From: Lentisalinibacter salinarum | GTDB taxonomy: Bacteria; Pseudomonadota; Gammaproteobacteria; Steroidobacterales; Woeseiaceae | DNA: 64,000 nt | Assembly (NCBI RefSeq): GCF_040706555.1 | Contig: NZ_JAPDRH010000003.1 | Span: 620,001 to 684,000 of the forward strand | Direction of reading: 5' to 3' | Part shown: positions 1-8,748 of the stretch, piece by piece | How the letters are laid out: each line of letters opens with the position of its first letter | Numbering within the stretch: position 1 is the stretch's first letter | Translations under genes and position numbers: made by a program | Notes under the pieces: generated by a model | What the model was told of the DNA's origin: nothing | Seen by the model: the letters and a program-made list of their open reading frames with translations, nothing else | Databases searched by the model: none

Positions 1-2
1 AT

Positions 3-113
3 GCCGGTTTCGAACCGGTGCGCACGCCGGTCAGTGCCGATTACCTGCGCTCGGAGGGGCTCGGCGATGCATTCATCGCCTACATGTCGCGCTGGAAGGG
101 CTTCGTCGGGTAA
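3..113 (+). CDS. C-terminal tail of an upstream gene (partial, unidentified)
   Basis: A reading frame open from the window edge ends in TAA at 111-113. It encodes about 36 residues ending YMSRWKGFVG, with the codon bias expected of a high-GC genome (G or C at most third positions). It sits 43 bases before the wax synthase start on the same strand, so the two may be co-transcribed. Too little is present to name a family. The competing frame that continues into the wax synthase gives low-complexity Arg/Ser-rich sequence and is less protein-like. Confidence 0.5.
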   Translation, partial: AGFEPVRTPVSADYLRSEGLGDAFIAYMSRWKGFVG

Positions 114-156
114 CCTCTACCCCTATCCTGTTGCCGTGGCTTGCGGGGGAGGCAGC

Positions 157-1704
157 ATGCGACGCCTGAGTCTGACCGATACCGGCTTCCTGATTGCGGA
201 GAACCGGCAGGTGCCGATGCACGTTGCGGGACTGCACCTGTTCACACTGCCGGACGACGTGGACGAACACCGGTTCCTGCATTCCCTGGCGGAGAACCTC
301 CGGGCGACGGGGGAATTGCAGCCGCCCTTCGGCGAGCGGCTGAAGTTCGGCCTGCTGGGTGCGTTCGGACCGGTCTACTGGGAGCCGGACGACGGCCTCG
401 ACATCGACTTTCACATCCGCCACTCGGCCCTGCCGGAACCCGGCCGTTACCGGGAACTGTTCGCGCTCGTCTCCCGCCTGCACAGCGTGCTGCTCGACAG
501 GAACCGCCCGCTGTGGGAGATCCACCTGATCGAGGGCCTGCAGAACCGGCAGTTCGCCGCCTACTGGAAGTTCCACCATGCCGCCATCGACGGCGTCCGG
601 GGCATCCACCTGACGCAGAGCATGTATTCCCCGGATCCGGATGCGCGGATGCCCTATTCGCCGCTCTCCGTGGAGGCCGCGGAAACCTACCAGAGGGGGC
701 TGGGCGTCAGCCCGGCAGAGGCGGAGCCGCCGACGGCCCTCGAACTCCGCAACGTGGCGGAATTCCTGAAGGCCGGCCTGGGCAGCAGCGGCCACATCCT
801 CGGTGCGCTCCGACGCATTGCGGGCGCCTGGGCCGACCCGAACAGTCCGCTGATGGTGCCCTGGCGCCGGGTGCCGCACTCGCCCATCAACACGAGAATC
901 GGCGGTGCGCGCCGTTTCGTCGCCCAGTCCTGGCCCTTCGCCCGCATCCGGGCAGTCGGCAAGGCGCTGGACGGCACCTTCAACGATGCCGTGCTGGCCA
1001 TGTGCTCCGGCGCGCTGCGGCGCTACCTCATGGCTGCACAGGATCTGCCCGGCGAGTCGCTGAAGGCCATGGTGCCGATATCGCTGCGCCGCCCGGACGA
1101 CCTCGACTCCTCCAACGCCGTCGGCGCCATCAGCGCCGATCTGGCGACGAACGTGGCCGACCCCGTGCAACGGTTCGGCGCCATCCAGGCCTCGATGATC
1201 GCCGGCAAGCGGATGTTCCAGGAACTCTCGGCCACCGAGGCACAGATCGTCATGCAGATGCTGCAGATGCCGTTGCTGTTCCTCGACCGGCTCGGCCTCA
1301 CGGCGAAGTTCCCGCCCTACAGCACGGTGATCTCCAACGTGCCGGGGCCCCGGCGGCAGCTGTACTGGAACGGCGCGAGGCTGGAGGGCATCTATCCCGC
1401 CTCCATCGTCCTCGACGGCTTCGCCCTGAATATCACGCTCGTCACCCTGGCGGACCATGTCGACTTCGGTATCACCGCCTGCCGCCGCACGCTGCCGCAG
1501 GTGCAGCGCTTCATCGACCATCTAGAGGACGCGCTGGTGGAGCTGGAAGAAGCCACCGGCCTGCGTCCGGAATCGCAGGCTACGGCGCCGCGGAGAAAAC
1601 CGAGCACGAAGAAACGCAGTAAGAAGAAGCGCTCGACAGGAAAGAAGAAGAAGACCGCGGCGAAGAAATCCGGGACAACGGCAACGGCTGACAAGACCGA
1701 TTAG
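157..1704 (+). CDS. Wax ester synthase / diacylglycerol acyltransferase (WS/DGAT)
   Basis: The 515-residue protein belongs to the WS/DGAT family, which esterifies acyl-CoA with a fatty alcohol or diacylglycerol to make storage wax esters or triacylglycerol at the inner membrane. Family landmarks in order: the N-terminus MRRLSLTDTGFLIAE followed by PMHVAGL; NRPLWE at 116-121; the catalytic HHAAIDG at 140-146; the ND motif (FNDAVLA) near 276. ATG 157 is chosen because it begins at the conserved N-terminus and follows GGGGGAGG; the frame upstream is not family-like. Residues 479-515 form a Lys/Ser/Thr-rich, histone H1-like tail that the core family does not need. Reducing enzymes for fatty alcohol are not in the window, so wax versus triacylglycerol cannot be decided. 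Confidence 0.93.
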   Translation: MRRLSLTDTGFLIAENRQVPMHVAGLHLFTLPDDVDEHRFLHSLAENLRATGELQPPFGERLKFGLLGAFGPVYWEPDDGLDIDFHIRHSALPEPGRYRELFALVSRLHSVLLDRNRPLWEIHLIEGLQNRQFAAYWKFHHAAIDGVRGIHLTQSMYSPDPDARMPYSPLSVEAAETYQRGLGVSPAEAEPPTALELRNVAEFLKAGLGSSGHILGALRRIAGAWADPNSPLMVPWRRVPHSPINTRIGGARRFVAQSWPFARIRAVGKALDGTFNDAVLAMCSGALRRYLMAAQDLPGESLKAMVPISLRRPDDLDSSNAVGAISADLATNVADPVQRFGAIQASMIAGKRMFQELSATEAQIVMQMLQMPLLFLDRLGLTAKFPPYSTVISNVPGPRRQLYWNGARLEGIYPASIVLDGFALNITLVTLADHVDFGITACRRTLPQVQRFIDHLEDALVELEEATGLRPESQATAPRRKPSTKKRSKKKRSTGKKKKTAAKKSGTTATADKTD

Positions 1705-2009
1705 CCCCACCGGCTCGTGCGCAGCCACGACGTTCCTCGGCGAGGTGACGCCAAATTGCGACACCTCTCCGCTTCCTGTTAATCGTTCCATATCAATACC
1801 TTGAGATCGGGCTCGTCGGCCACCCAGGTCCGGTTGCCGTCACGCTGGACACGAGCCGCAGCCGTCTCCTACAGTCCGCGCCATCGACCGGCTGCGGAAC
1901 CAGAGGGGCTTTTCCGTCGCATGCCTTGCGCGGGCCACAGCAGCCGGCTCCCTTTTTCCCCGGGCCCGCGGCAGACAGCATCCGACGGTCGCATCAACAG
2001 AGGTTTTTC
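1705..2009. other. 305-bp intergenic region with no recognised gene
   Basis: Between the wax synthase stop and the next ATG I see no convincing reading frame, RNA gene or strong terminator. An AT-richer patch near 1770-1800 could hold the promoter of the downstream outer-membrane gene, but no clear -35/-10 pair stands out. Confidence 0.5.
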
Positions 2010-2567
2010 ATGAAGAAGCTGATTCTTCTCTCCGTGCTGTGCGCGCCAGCCCTGGCCCTCGCACAGGACCCCGGCCGCGACGACCTGAGCTACACCTACG
2101 CGGAACTGCGCTACGTGGACGTCGACGAGAACGGCGGCGACGGGCTGCGCTTCAACGGCAGCTACGATCTCGGCAACAACTGGATCATCGTGGGCGGTAT
2201 CACGAGTCTCGAGTTCAATCAGAACGTGGACTACACCGCGCTGGAACTCGGTGGCGGCTACGTCTATCCCTACAACGACGATTTCGACCTGGTGGCGACC
2301 GCCCGCTTCGTCGACGCCGAGGTGGATACGCCCGTCGGTGATGCCGACGACAGCGGCATCGCGCTGTCCGCCGGACTGCGCGGCCTGCTTGCGCCACAGT
2401 TCGAGGTGCGGGGTTCCGTGAATTACGTGGATATCGCCGACAGCGATACCTACCTGGAGCTGGCCGGCGACTACTACTTCACCCGTCAGTTCGCCGCAGG
2501 GATCAGCCTGGAGTTCGCCGGCGACAGCGACGTCATCACCGTCGGCGGACGCTGGTTCTTTCGGTAG
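2010..2567 (+). CDS. Small outer-membrane beta-barrel protein
   Basis: The 185-residue protein starts at ATG 2010, after AGAGG seven bases upstream. A Sec signal peptide (MKK, hydrophobic core, ALA cleavage after about residue 18) is followed by alternating hydrophobic/polar strands such as YTYAELRYVDVDE and ALELGGGYVYPYNDDFDLVA. It ends in GGRWFFR, an aromatic-rich last strand of the kind seen in barrels folded by BAM. The size fits an 8-strand porin-fold protein like OmpW/OmpX-type or OmpA N-domain-like barrels. No ligand can be inferred. It is monocistronic and followed by a strong hairpin. Confidence 0.75.
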   Translation: MKKLILLSVLCAPALALAQDPGRDDLSYTYAELRYVDVDENGGDGLRFNGSYDLGNNWIIVGGITSLEFNQNVDYTALELGGGYVYPYNDDFDLVATARFVDAEVDTPVGDADDSGIALSAGLRGLLAPQFEVRGSVNYVDIADSDTYLELAGDYYFTRQFAAGISLEFAGDSDVITVGGRWFFR

Positions 2568-2576
2568 TCCGACGCA

Positions 2577-2604
2577 GGAGCGCCCGCCGCCGGGCGGGCG
2601 CTCC
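2577..2604. terminator. GC-rich hairpin, probable terminator between convergent genes
   Basis: A perfect 12-bp stem (GGAGCGCCCGCC at 2577-2588 with GGCGGGCGCTCC at 2593-2604) closes a 4-base loop ten bases after the outer-membrane gene stop. It lies between two convergent genes, so it could act in both directions. The T-run after it is short (CTGCTT), so efficiency is uncertain. Confidence 0.65.
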
Positions 2605-2645
2605 CTGCTTCCCGCTAACTGCTTTCCGAACGAGCGGCTGCAAGC

Positions 2646-3026
2646 TCAGGCCGACTCGCCGATATCCTGATAGAACATCAGCGAATTATCGTCCGGATCA
2701 TAGAACGTCAGCAGATGCACCATGCCCTCGATGGTGAAGACATCTCCGTCGATGCGGACGCCCCGCTCCTCCAGCGACGCTTTCGCGGCACGTATATCCT
2801 TCACTCCGAATGTGGGCGTGGCTCCGCCCGGACTCGGGGCCTCCACGACGCTGAGTCCCACGTTCACCCGGGTGACCGGCGACACCATCTCGCACCAGCC
2901 CATATCCTCCAGCCGATAGATCAGTTCGAGACCCAGAGTGTCCCGGTACCACGCGATGGACCGGTCCAGGTCCGATACCGGCACGGACAGCGTCAGTCCC
3001 CCATCGAATTCGATTTCGGCGGCCAT
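2646..3026 (-). CDS. VOC-superfamily (glyoxalase/bleomycin-resistance fold) protein
   Basis: The 126-residue protein has the paired beta-alpha-beta-beta-beta layout of a single VOC domain. It opens with LTLSVPVSDLDRSIAWYRDT, continues to GLELIYRLEDMGW, and ends with the typical LLTFYDPDDNSLMFYQ. Such proteins are metal-dependent lyases, isomerases, dioxygenases or drug-binding proteins; the substrate cannot be read here. A strong ribosome site (AGGGGGAG) precedes the ATG. It diverges from an HxlR-type regulator, and this pairing often means induction by a reactive electrophile or quinone, which is inference. Confidence 0.8.
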   Translation of the reverse strand: MAAEIEFDGGLTLSVPVSDLDRSIAWYRDTLGLELIYRLEDMGWCEMVSPVTRVNVGLSVVEAPSPGGATPTFGVKDIRAAKASLEERGVRIDGDVFTIEGMVHLLTFYDPDDNSLMFYQDIGESA

Positions 3027-3042
3027 GTGCGGCTCCCCCTTT

Positions 3043-3087
3043 TTGTTATTGAGGTTCGATTTTTATACTTAGTATATAATTTGTCAA
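3043..3087. promoter_or_regulatory. Overlapping divergent promoters with a central dyad
   Basis: An AT-rich gap separates the VOC gene and the regulator. A TATAC-TTA-GTATA dyad (3064-3076) sits in the middle. For the regulator, TATAAT at 3075-3080 places the transcription start at or next to its ATG (3088), suggesting a leaderless mRNA. For the VOC gene, a perfect TTGACA lies at 3087-3082 on the minus strand, with an AT-rich -10 region (TATAAAAA) 14-16 bases on. A protein bound at the dyad would cover both promoters. The motifs are seen directly; repression by the neighbouring regulator is inferred. Confidence 0.6.
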
Positions 3088-3660
3088 ATGGCCATGGACG
3101 ACGAATCACGGGGAGGCCGTCGTGAACGGCTCACGCCGCTGCTCGATCTGGTGGAACGCCGCTGGAGCATCCCGGTGCTTGCCGAACTCCATCGCGGCTC
3201 CGGCGCGAAATTCGTGACTCTGGCGCATCGACTCGACGTGGGCCGGGGCTCGCTCAGCGCCACCCTCACCCACCTGATCGAACTCGGTCTGGTCTGCCGC
3301 AATCCCGGCCACGGGCACCCGATGCGGCCGGAATACCTGCTCACCGATCGGGGACGGCGGGCGGCATACCACTGCGCCGGACTGGCGCGCGTCGTCGGAG
3401 AAGGGGGCAACGCCGACGTCGCATACCGGAAGTGGTCGCTGCCCCTGATCGCGGTCATCGGCGACGGCCGGGTTCGATTCCGCGACCTGCGCCGGTCGCT
3501 GACGAGCGCTACCCCGCGGGCCATCACACTCGGGCTGAAGGGTCTGCTCGAGCACCACTGGATCGAGCGCTCCGTGCTCGACGGCTACCCGCCCGCCGCG
3601 GGCTACTGCCTGCGCGCACCGGGGAAGCGTGTCTATGCGAGCCTGGAAGGACTGTGTTAA
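3088..3660 (+). CDS. HxlR-type transcription regulator with two winged-helix units
   Basis: The 190-residue protein contains two copies of the HxlR winged-helix pattern. The first (about 14-85) reads LVERRWSIPVLAELHRGSG and ends at the wing YLLTDRGR. The second (about 108-185) starts RKWSLPLIAVIGDGRVRF and ends at GYCLRAPGKR. Ordinary HxlR proteins have one such domain and work as dimers, so this may be a fused pseudo-dimer. No N-terminal sensor cysteine of the YodB/HypR type is present. There is no ribosome site before ATG 3088, in agreement with a leaderless transcript. It probably controls itself and the divergent VOC gene. Confidence 0.78.
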   Translation: MAMDDESRGGRRERLTPLLDLVERRWSIPVLAELHRGSGAKFVTLAHRLDVGRGSLSATLTHLIELGLVCRNPGHGHPMRPEYLLTDRGRRAAYHCAGLARVVGEGGNADVAYRKWSLPLIAVIGDGRVRFRDLRRSLTSATPRAITLGLKGLLEHHWIERSVLDGYPPAAGYCLRAPGKRVYASLEGLC

Positions 3661-3669
3661 GGCCGACGC

Positions 3670-6600
3670 CTACATCGCGCCGGTCAGGTTCAGGAAGAAG
3701 CCCCGGTGATCGTAGTCCAGGTCCGTGAGGTCGTCGGAGAAATCGGCGAAGCTGTAGCCGAGGCCGAGCTTCACGTTGTCCCCGAAGTAGCGTGACACCG
3801 CCAGCAGCGCACCGGTGCGACGCTGATCGAGATCCGCCATGTCCAGCAGCCGGGACTCGCCCATCGCCTCCCAGTTCTCCAGGAAGCGCCAGTCGAGTCG
3901 CAGCACGTACAGCGCCGCGCTGTTGTCGAAGAACTCCCGGTCCTCGCGGTCGAGGCTGATCTGGCCCAGGCGGTACGCGTACTTGCCGCCCAGAGAGAGG
4001 TCCGGCGTCAGATCGTAGGTGACGTCCACCGCCGCCACGTGGCTCTTCTGGATGAACTCCGCGGCCGTGTTCTTCAGCGTCACCTGGTCCGTGGTCGGTA
4101 CGTTGTAGAAATAGGTGTACTTCACCAGCGCGTTCCAGCGGTCATGGGTAACCGGGCGCAGCGCGTAGCCGAGCACGGCCTCTGTGAAGCCGCCGTCGTA
4201 GAAATTGCCCAGAGAGCTGTCGCTCGCGGAGTGGTTCAGCTTGCCGAGCAGCCTGGCGCCGGGCGAATGCTGATAGCGGAAGTGGTTCCGGAACAGCCAG
4301 GTCGTGCGCTCGGAGATGCCGAGGTCGAGCTGCTGTACCTCGTCCGCGCGGTACTCGATGCCGCTCGACAGCGTGAGCTTTTCGAAGCCGTAGCCCACCT
4401 GGATGCTGGCGGCCCGGCGGTCGGTCTCGGCGCCGGTCTCCAGATCCTCGAGGGTACCGATGTCCGTGTGCATGCCGATATTCAGCCGCTCGGTCGGCGC
4501 AAGACTCACACCCGTGGCATGCGTCAGCCCCGTCATGACGGTGCTGTGCCGGTAGCGCTCCTCCAGGAACACGCTGGTGGAGTCGGAGAAGCGGGTCTTC
4601 ACGCCGGCGACCAGGTTGCCCTCCTCGCCCCGGTAGCTGCGCAGGCCGTTGTCGGTGCGCTCGTTCTCCAGCGTGTAATTCAGATACAGGCTGGTGCGGT
4701 CGGAGTGGAGGTAGTTCGTACCGACGCGGCCGCCGGGCCCGAGATCGCCGCCGGAGACTTCTGCATTCACCCGCAGGTTGTCGAAGACCTGGTAAGAGCC
4801 GCCCACACCGAGACGCCCGTTCTCTTCCCGGTTGCCCGTCGTGGACAGCGTCTCCTGGGCGAAGCCATAAGCCGTCCAGTCGGAGCGTGAGTTGTAGCCG
4901 ACCTGCACCACGGCGTCGGTGCGCTCGCCGGTCGTCTGGGTCAGCACCGGCACGGCGGTCGCGTCGGCGCGCTCGTCCTGTCGGTAGCCGGTGCTGATGT
5001 CCCAGCGCTCGTCGAGCCGGTAGGTCAGGTTGTACTCCATGGCCCGGATCTCGAGCCCCTGATCCTGGCTGCGGTTATCCGTCTTGGCCGTGAACGACCA
5101 GTCGCGCAGGATCGGCATGCTCACCGTGCCGCCGTAATGGCGCGTGGCGGTGAGCGCACTCAGGCCGGGCGCCGAATAGCCCGCCTCCATCTCCTGCAGG
5201 TACAGGGTGATGCGCGCATCGCCCAGCTCGAACATCTCGTCGGTATCCAGGCTCACGTCGGCCCGCCAGGCGCCGGCGTCGACGCCGGCCCAGGCCAGCG
5301 GGTCCTGGCCGTAGAAGCCGAAGCCGCCGTCATCGGAACGCAGGGTCGTGGAGACCGCGCCCTCACTCTGCGCGCCCTGCAGCTTCACCCAGGTGCCGGC
5401 ACTCTTGCGCAGCGTGACGTCGGCGGCGTTCAGGCTCGAGTCCTGGCCGTCCTGGTCATTCTGGCTGGCCGTGAGACCGAAGCGCACGTGATCCCCGACC
5501 CAGTAGTGGGCCTGGCCGCCGGTGGCGAGCGCGTCGATCTCGTCGAAGCCGGGCGTGTATTCGTAACGTACCACCAGGTAGACCTCGTCCCCACCGGCTG
5601 CATTGGAGCGCACCAGCAGTTGGTCGTCTGCCGTCGCCGACAGGGGTTCCGTCAGCATGACGCGGCCCTGCAGGTAATCGATGTCGTAGTCCAGCGACGG
5701 CGTGAGGTTGACCACGCCCGTGACGAGCCCGGACGCCTTGTCCCGGATCTCCACGCGGACGCGCTCGGAGCCGGTGAGGATGTCCTGGCGGCGCAGGTAG
5801 TACAGCGAGCCGCCGGTGCCGCGGAACTCCTCGCGACTGGGCACCGTACCCGGCTCGGCCGCGAACAGATCGGCGCCGAAACGGCGTTCACCCGAGTCGG
5901 TCGCCTCGTCGGACTGGTAGCGCAGGTTGGCGCCGTACAGGCCCCGGTCCACCCGGGCCAGTTCGTTCTGCATGTAGCCGACCTTGAAGTTGCCCCACAT
6001 GGCGTGGTTTTCGTCCTCCGACAGCTTCACGTAGAACTTGCCCATGGTCGGCGCCAGCTCCTCGACGGTGCCGTCGTCGCCGAAGGTGGGATAGTAGTAG
6101 TCCGGGTCGATGCGGCGCAGCAGCGAGTCAGGCGACTTGCTCATGAAATTGCTGAACAGCTCGTCGAGCGGCTCTTCGCGCGTGTCGGCGCTGGCCACCA
6201 GGCGCCAGTGCTCGCCGAACTTGCCGTCGACGTAGAAGGCGAGGCGGCCGTCCGCACTGGAGGTCGGGTCGCGCAGCGGCTCGTCGCCGCTCATGAGGTC
6301 GATGGGCCCGGTGGCATCGTTCTCGGCGACGGTGACGTCCGCCATGCCGACGTAGAACCAGTCGCTGGATTTGAGCTCCAGATCGCGCAGGAACAGCTCG
6401 CCGTTGCCCTGATCGTCCAGTACGGCCACCTCGACCGTGTGCGTGCCCTGCGGCAGCACCTCCTCCGCCACGAAGTTGCCCTGCGCGTCTACGGGTACCT
6501 GCCGGCCGGCAACCCAGACGGTGTGGCCGTCGGGGATGCCGCTGCCGCGCACGCCCACCGTGCCGCTCGCGAGCTGGATGTTCTGCGTCGCGAGATCGCT

Positions 6601-8748
6601 CTCGCCGAACGCGGCGAGTAATGGCGGTGCATCCGCATCCACCGGCGAGGCCGAAGGAGTGTCGCCGTAGACCAGCCACAGCGGCTGCGGTGCGGTCTCG
6701 TCGAAGTTGCCGTCCGCGCCGTAGGCACGGACCACGTAGGCGAGCTTGCGCGAGGGGCCGCGGAAGTGATCCATCGGCGGCCGCCACTCGGCCACGCCGT
6801 CCGGATCGTCGAGGCGGACCACCGCCAGCGGCGCGGACTCCAGGGACTGGCCGTTCTCGAAGATGCGGACTTCCGCCCGCTCGATGAAATGGGTGTAGTT
6901 CGCATACATCCGGAAGCGGATGGGTCGCACGCTCGGCGGTATGCAGATGTCGCCGAGGTCGGCCGGGATCGCCACCGTGGACGGACTGGCGGTCACCGCC
7001 AGACGGGGCGCGGAGCGCAGATTGTCGAAGCCGAAGCGGATATCCGCCTCGTCGAGCGCCACGTCGGTGCAGCGCTGGATGTCGGCGGAGCTGCGTTCCG
7101 GATCGTCGATGGGCTCGCCATCGACCGTGATGCGCATCAGGTTCAGGCCGAGGGGGTTCTTCGGCTCGAGCTCCCGGGTGAGCCGTGTCACGTCCACGCC
7201 CTCGTAGTCGTCCAGCACCGCGAGTTCGTCATAGACCACCTGGGCCACGACGTAGGAGTCGTCGCCCTGGACGAATCCGGCGTTCACGGGATCGTCGGTA
7301 TGCACGAAGCCACGGCCTTCGAATTCCATGGCCGCATCCGCCAGATCCTCGCCGACGGCCTCCATGACGCGGCGGGCCCGGGCGGCGGACAGTCCGATAT
7401 CGTCGCCGTAGACCATCGCCGTGCGACGCTCCAGACGCTCGTTGCGCGTATAGCCGACGAAACGGATACGCGCGTTGCGCTCGTCCGCGACGTCCTGCAT
7501 GGCGCGCCGGAGATCCGCCGCAAGTTCCGGCGGCACCGCCATCTGTCCGCCCACGATCTCCACGCGCGGGATGCTGCCCCAGGGCGGGTCGTAGACCCGC
7601 GTGACCAGCTCGGCACCCGGCGCGTCGGGGCAGAGCTGCGGCTCGTCGGGCAACTCCTGCAGCGGATCGTCGTACCAGAACTCCAGCTCGACCCGCCGGT
7701 TCAGCGCGCGGCCCCGCGGCGTGTCGTTGGAGGCCAGCGGCTTGTCCGTGCCGCGGCCGTCACTGGCAACGGCGGCGCTGGGCAGGCCAAGGCGGTCCTG
7801 TATTGCCAGCGCGACCCGGCGCGCGCGCGCCTTGGACAGGCCGAGATGGGTGCCGTAGATGCGCTCGGTGGCACCGCTGAGCGGAGCGTCGTCCGAGTGG
7901 CCGATGAATTTCACCACCACGTTCTGCTTGTCGGCGAGGTTCGCCAGCGCCTGGCGTATCTGACCGACGTGCCGCTCGCCGATCTCGACGCCTTCCTCAT
8001 TCCAGCGCAGCGGCGGGATCAGGTTCTGCAGGCGGGCCCGATGGGCATGGCCGTCGACGTAGCGCAGCTTGCACACCGTCTCCATGCGGCAGACCTTCAC
8101 ACGACGGATCTCGTGAGGCACGAGAATCTCTTCCTCCACCACGGCCTCGCGCATTTCGTCGTACCAGACCTCCACCTCGACCCGGCGATTCAGCGCTCGC
8201 CCGGCCTCGGTGTCGTTGCTCGCTACCGGATCGGTGTCGCCGGCCCATTCGAAGGAAATCGATTCCGGCGGCAGCGCGAGGCGGGTCTGGAAATACTCGG
8301 CGACCTGACCGGCTCGCTCCCGCGACAGCCCGGCGTTGTCGCCGTAGACGGCGGCGAGGCGTACCGAGAGAGGCTGGTTGTCGGCATGCCCGACCAGGTG
8401 CAGACGCACGTTGCGCCGATGGCTGAGGCTGTCGAGTACCCGGCCGAGTTCGGCGACGGTACTCTCCGGGATATCGGCGACGCCGGACTCGAAGCGGATC
8501 GCCGGCACGACGCCGGTGAGCTTGACCGTCTCGGGCCGGTCCGCGAGCACCTCGCGCGTCTCGATGCGGTCCCCCGCCTCCTCCGTCAGCCGCTCGGGAT
8601 CCTGCACCCACTCGCGGAACGGGACATCCAGCGGCAGATGACGCTCCACCGCCTCGCCCAGCGGCCGGATATCCGCTGCAAGGACCGCGGACGACGCCAG
8701 CGTGGCGCCGAGCGCGAGACAGGCGATTCTCCTCACGAAGGTTCTCAC
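3670..8748 (-). CDS. Giant OmpA-domain / outer-membrane beta-barrel protein
   Basis: The 1692-residue protein begins with a Sec signal (cleavage near AVLAA, residue 25). Three OmpA-like peptidoglycan-binding units follow at about 83-198, 245-361 and 395-510. The first two keep the GHAD/GHSD and NRRVE hallmarks; the third is degenerate (GYTRNE, no NRRVE). An Ig-like linker (about 700-790) leads to a long C-terminal region of about 850 residues made of amphipathic strands, ending GFFLNLTGAM, probably a beta-barrel in the outer membrane. The start is GTG, overlapping the upstream stop as GTGA, so translation is coupled to the DUF11 protein. The likely role is to anchor that surface protein to outer membrane and peptidoglycan. 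It is the last gene of the envelope operon. Confidence 0.75.
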   Translation of the reverse strand: MRTFVRRIACLALGATLASSAVLAADIRPLGEAVERHLPLDVPFREWVQDPERLTEEAGDRIETREVLADRPETVKLTGVVPAIRFESGVADIPESTVAELGRVLDSLSHRRNVRLHLVGHADNQPLSVRLAAVYGDNAGLSRERAGQVAEYFQTRLALPPESISFEWAGDTDPVASNDTEAGRALNRRVEVEVWYDEMREAVVEEEILVPHEIRRVKVCRMETVCKLRYVDGHAHRARLQNLIPPLRWNEEGVEIGERHVGQIRQALANLADKQNVVVKFIGHSDDAPLSGATERIYGTHLGLSKARARRVALAIQDRLGLPSAAVASDGRGTDKPLASNDTPRGRALNRRVELEFWYDDPLQELPDEPQLCPDAPGAELVTRVYDPPWGSIPRVEIVGGQMAVPPELAADLRRAMQDVADERNARIRFVGYTRNERLERRTAMVYGDDIGLSAARARRVMEAVGEDLADAAMEFEGRGFVHTDDPVNAGFVQGDDSYVVAQVVYDELAVLDDYEGVDVTRLTRELEPKNPLGLNLMRITVDGEPIDDPERSSADIQRCTDVALDEADIRFGFDNLRSAPRLAVTASPSTVAIPADLGDICIPPSVRPIRFRMYANYTHFIERAEVRIFENGQSLESAPLAVVRLDDPDGVAEWRPPMDHFRGPSRKLAYVVRAYGADGNFDETAPQPLWLVYGDTPSASPVDADAPPLLAAFGESDLATQNIQLASGTVGVRGSGIPDGHTVWVAGRQVPVDAQGNFVAEEVLPQGTHTVEVAVLDDQGNGELFLRDLELKSSDWFYVGMADVTVAENDATGPIDLMSGDEPLRDPTSSADGRLAFYVDGKFGEHWRLVASADTREEPLDELFSNFMSKSPDSLLRRIDPDYYYPTFGDDGTVEELAPTMGKFYVKLSEDENHAMWGNFKVGYMQNELARVDRGLYGANLRYQSDEATDSGERRFGADLFAAEPGTVPSREEFRGTGGSLYYLRRQDILTGSERVRVEIRDKASGLVTGVVNLTPSLDYDIDYLQGRVMLTEPLSATADDQLLVRSNAAGGDEVYLVVRYEYTPGFDEIDALATGGQAHYWVGDHVRFGLTASQNDQDGQDSSLNAADVTLRKSAGTWVKLQGAQSEGAVSTTLRSDDGGFGFYGQDPLAWAGVDAGAWRADVSLDTDEMFELGDARITLYLQEMEAGYSAPGLSALTATRHYGGTVSMPILRDWSFTAKTDNRSQDQGLEIRAMEYNLTYRLDERWDISTGYRQDERADATAVPVLTQTTGERTDAVVQVGYNSRSDWTAYGFAQETLSTTGNREENGRLGVGGSYQVFDNLRVNAEVSGGDLGPGGRVGTNYLHSDRTSLYLNYTLENERTDNGLRSYRGEEGNLVAGVKTRFSDSTSVFLEERYRHSTVMTGLTHATGVSLAPTERLNIGMHTDIGTLEDLETGAETDRRAASIQVGYGFEKLTLSSGIEYRADEVQQLDLGISERTTWLFRNHFRYQHSPGARLLGKLNHSASDSSLGNFYDGGFTEAVLGYALRPVTHDRWNALVKYTYFYNVPTTDQVTLKNTAAEFIQKSHVAAVDVTYDLTPDLSLGGKYAYRLGQISLDREDREFFDNSAALYVLRLDWRFLENWEAMGESRLLDMADLDQRRTGALLAVSRYFGDNVKLGLGYSFADFSDDLTDLDYDHRGFFLNLTGAM

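Noticed and set aside
1..156. N-terminal extension of the wax synthase to the window edge
   Set aside because: The extension is not family-like, while another frame carries a protein-like tail ending at 113 and ATG 157 has a good ribosome site and the conserved N-terminus.
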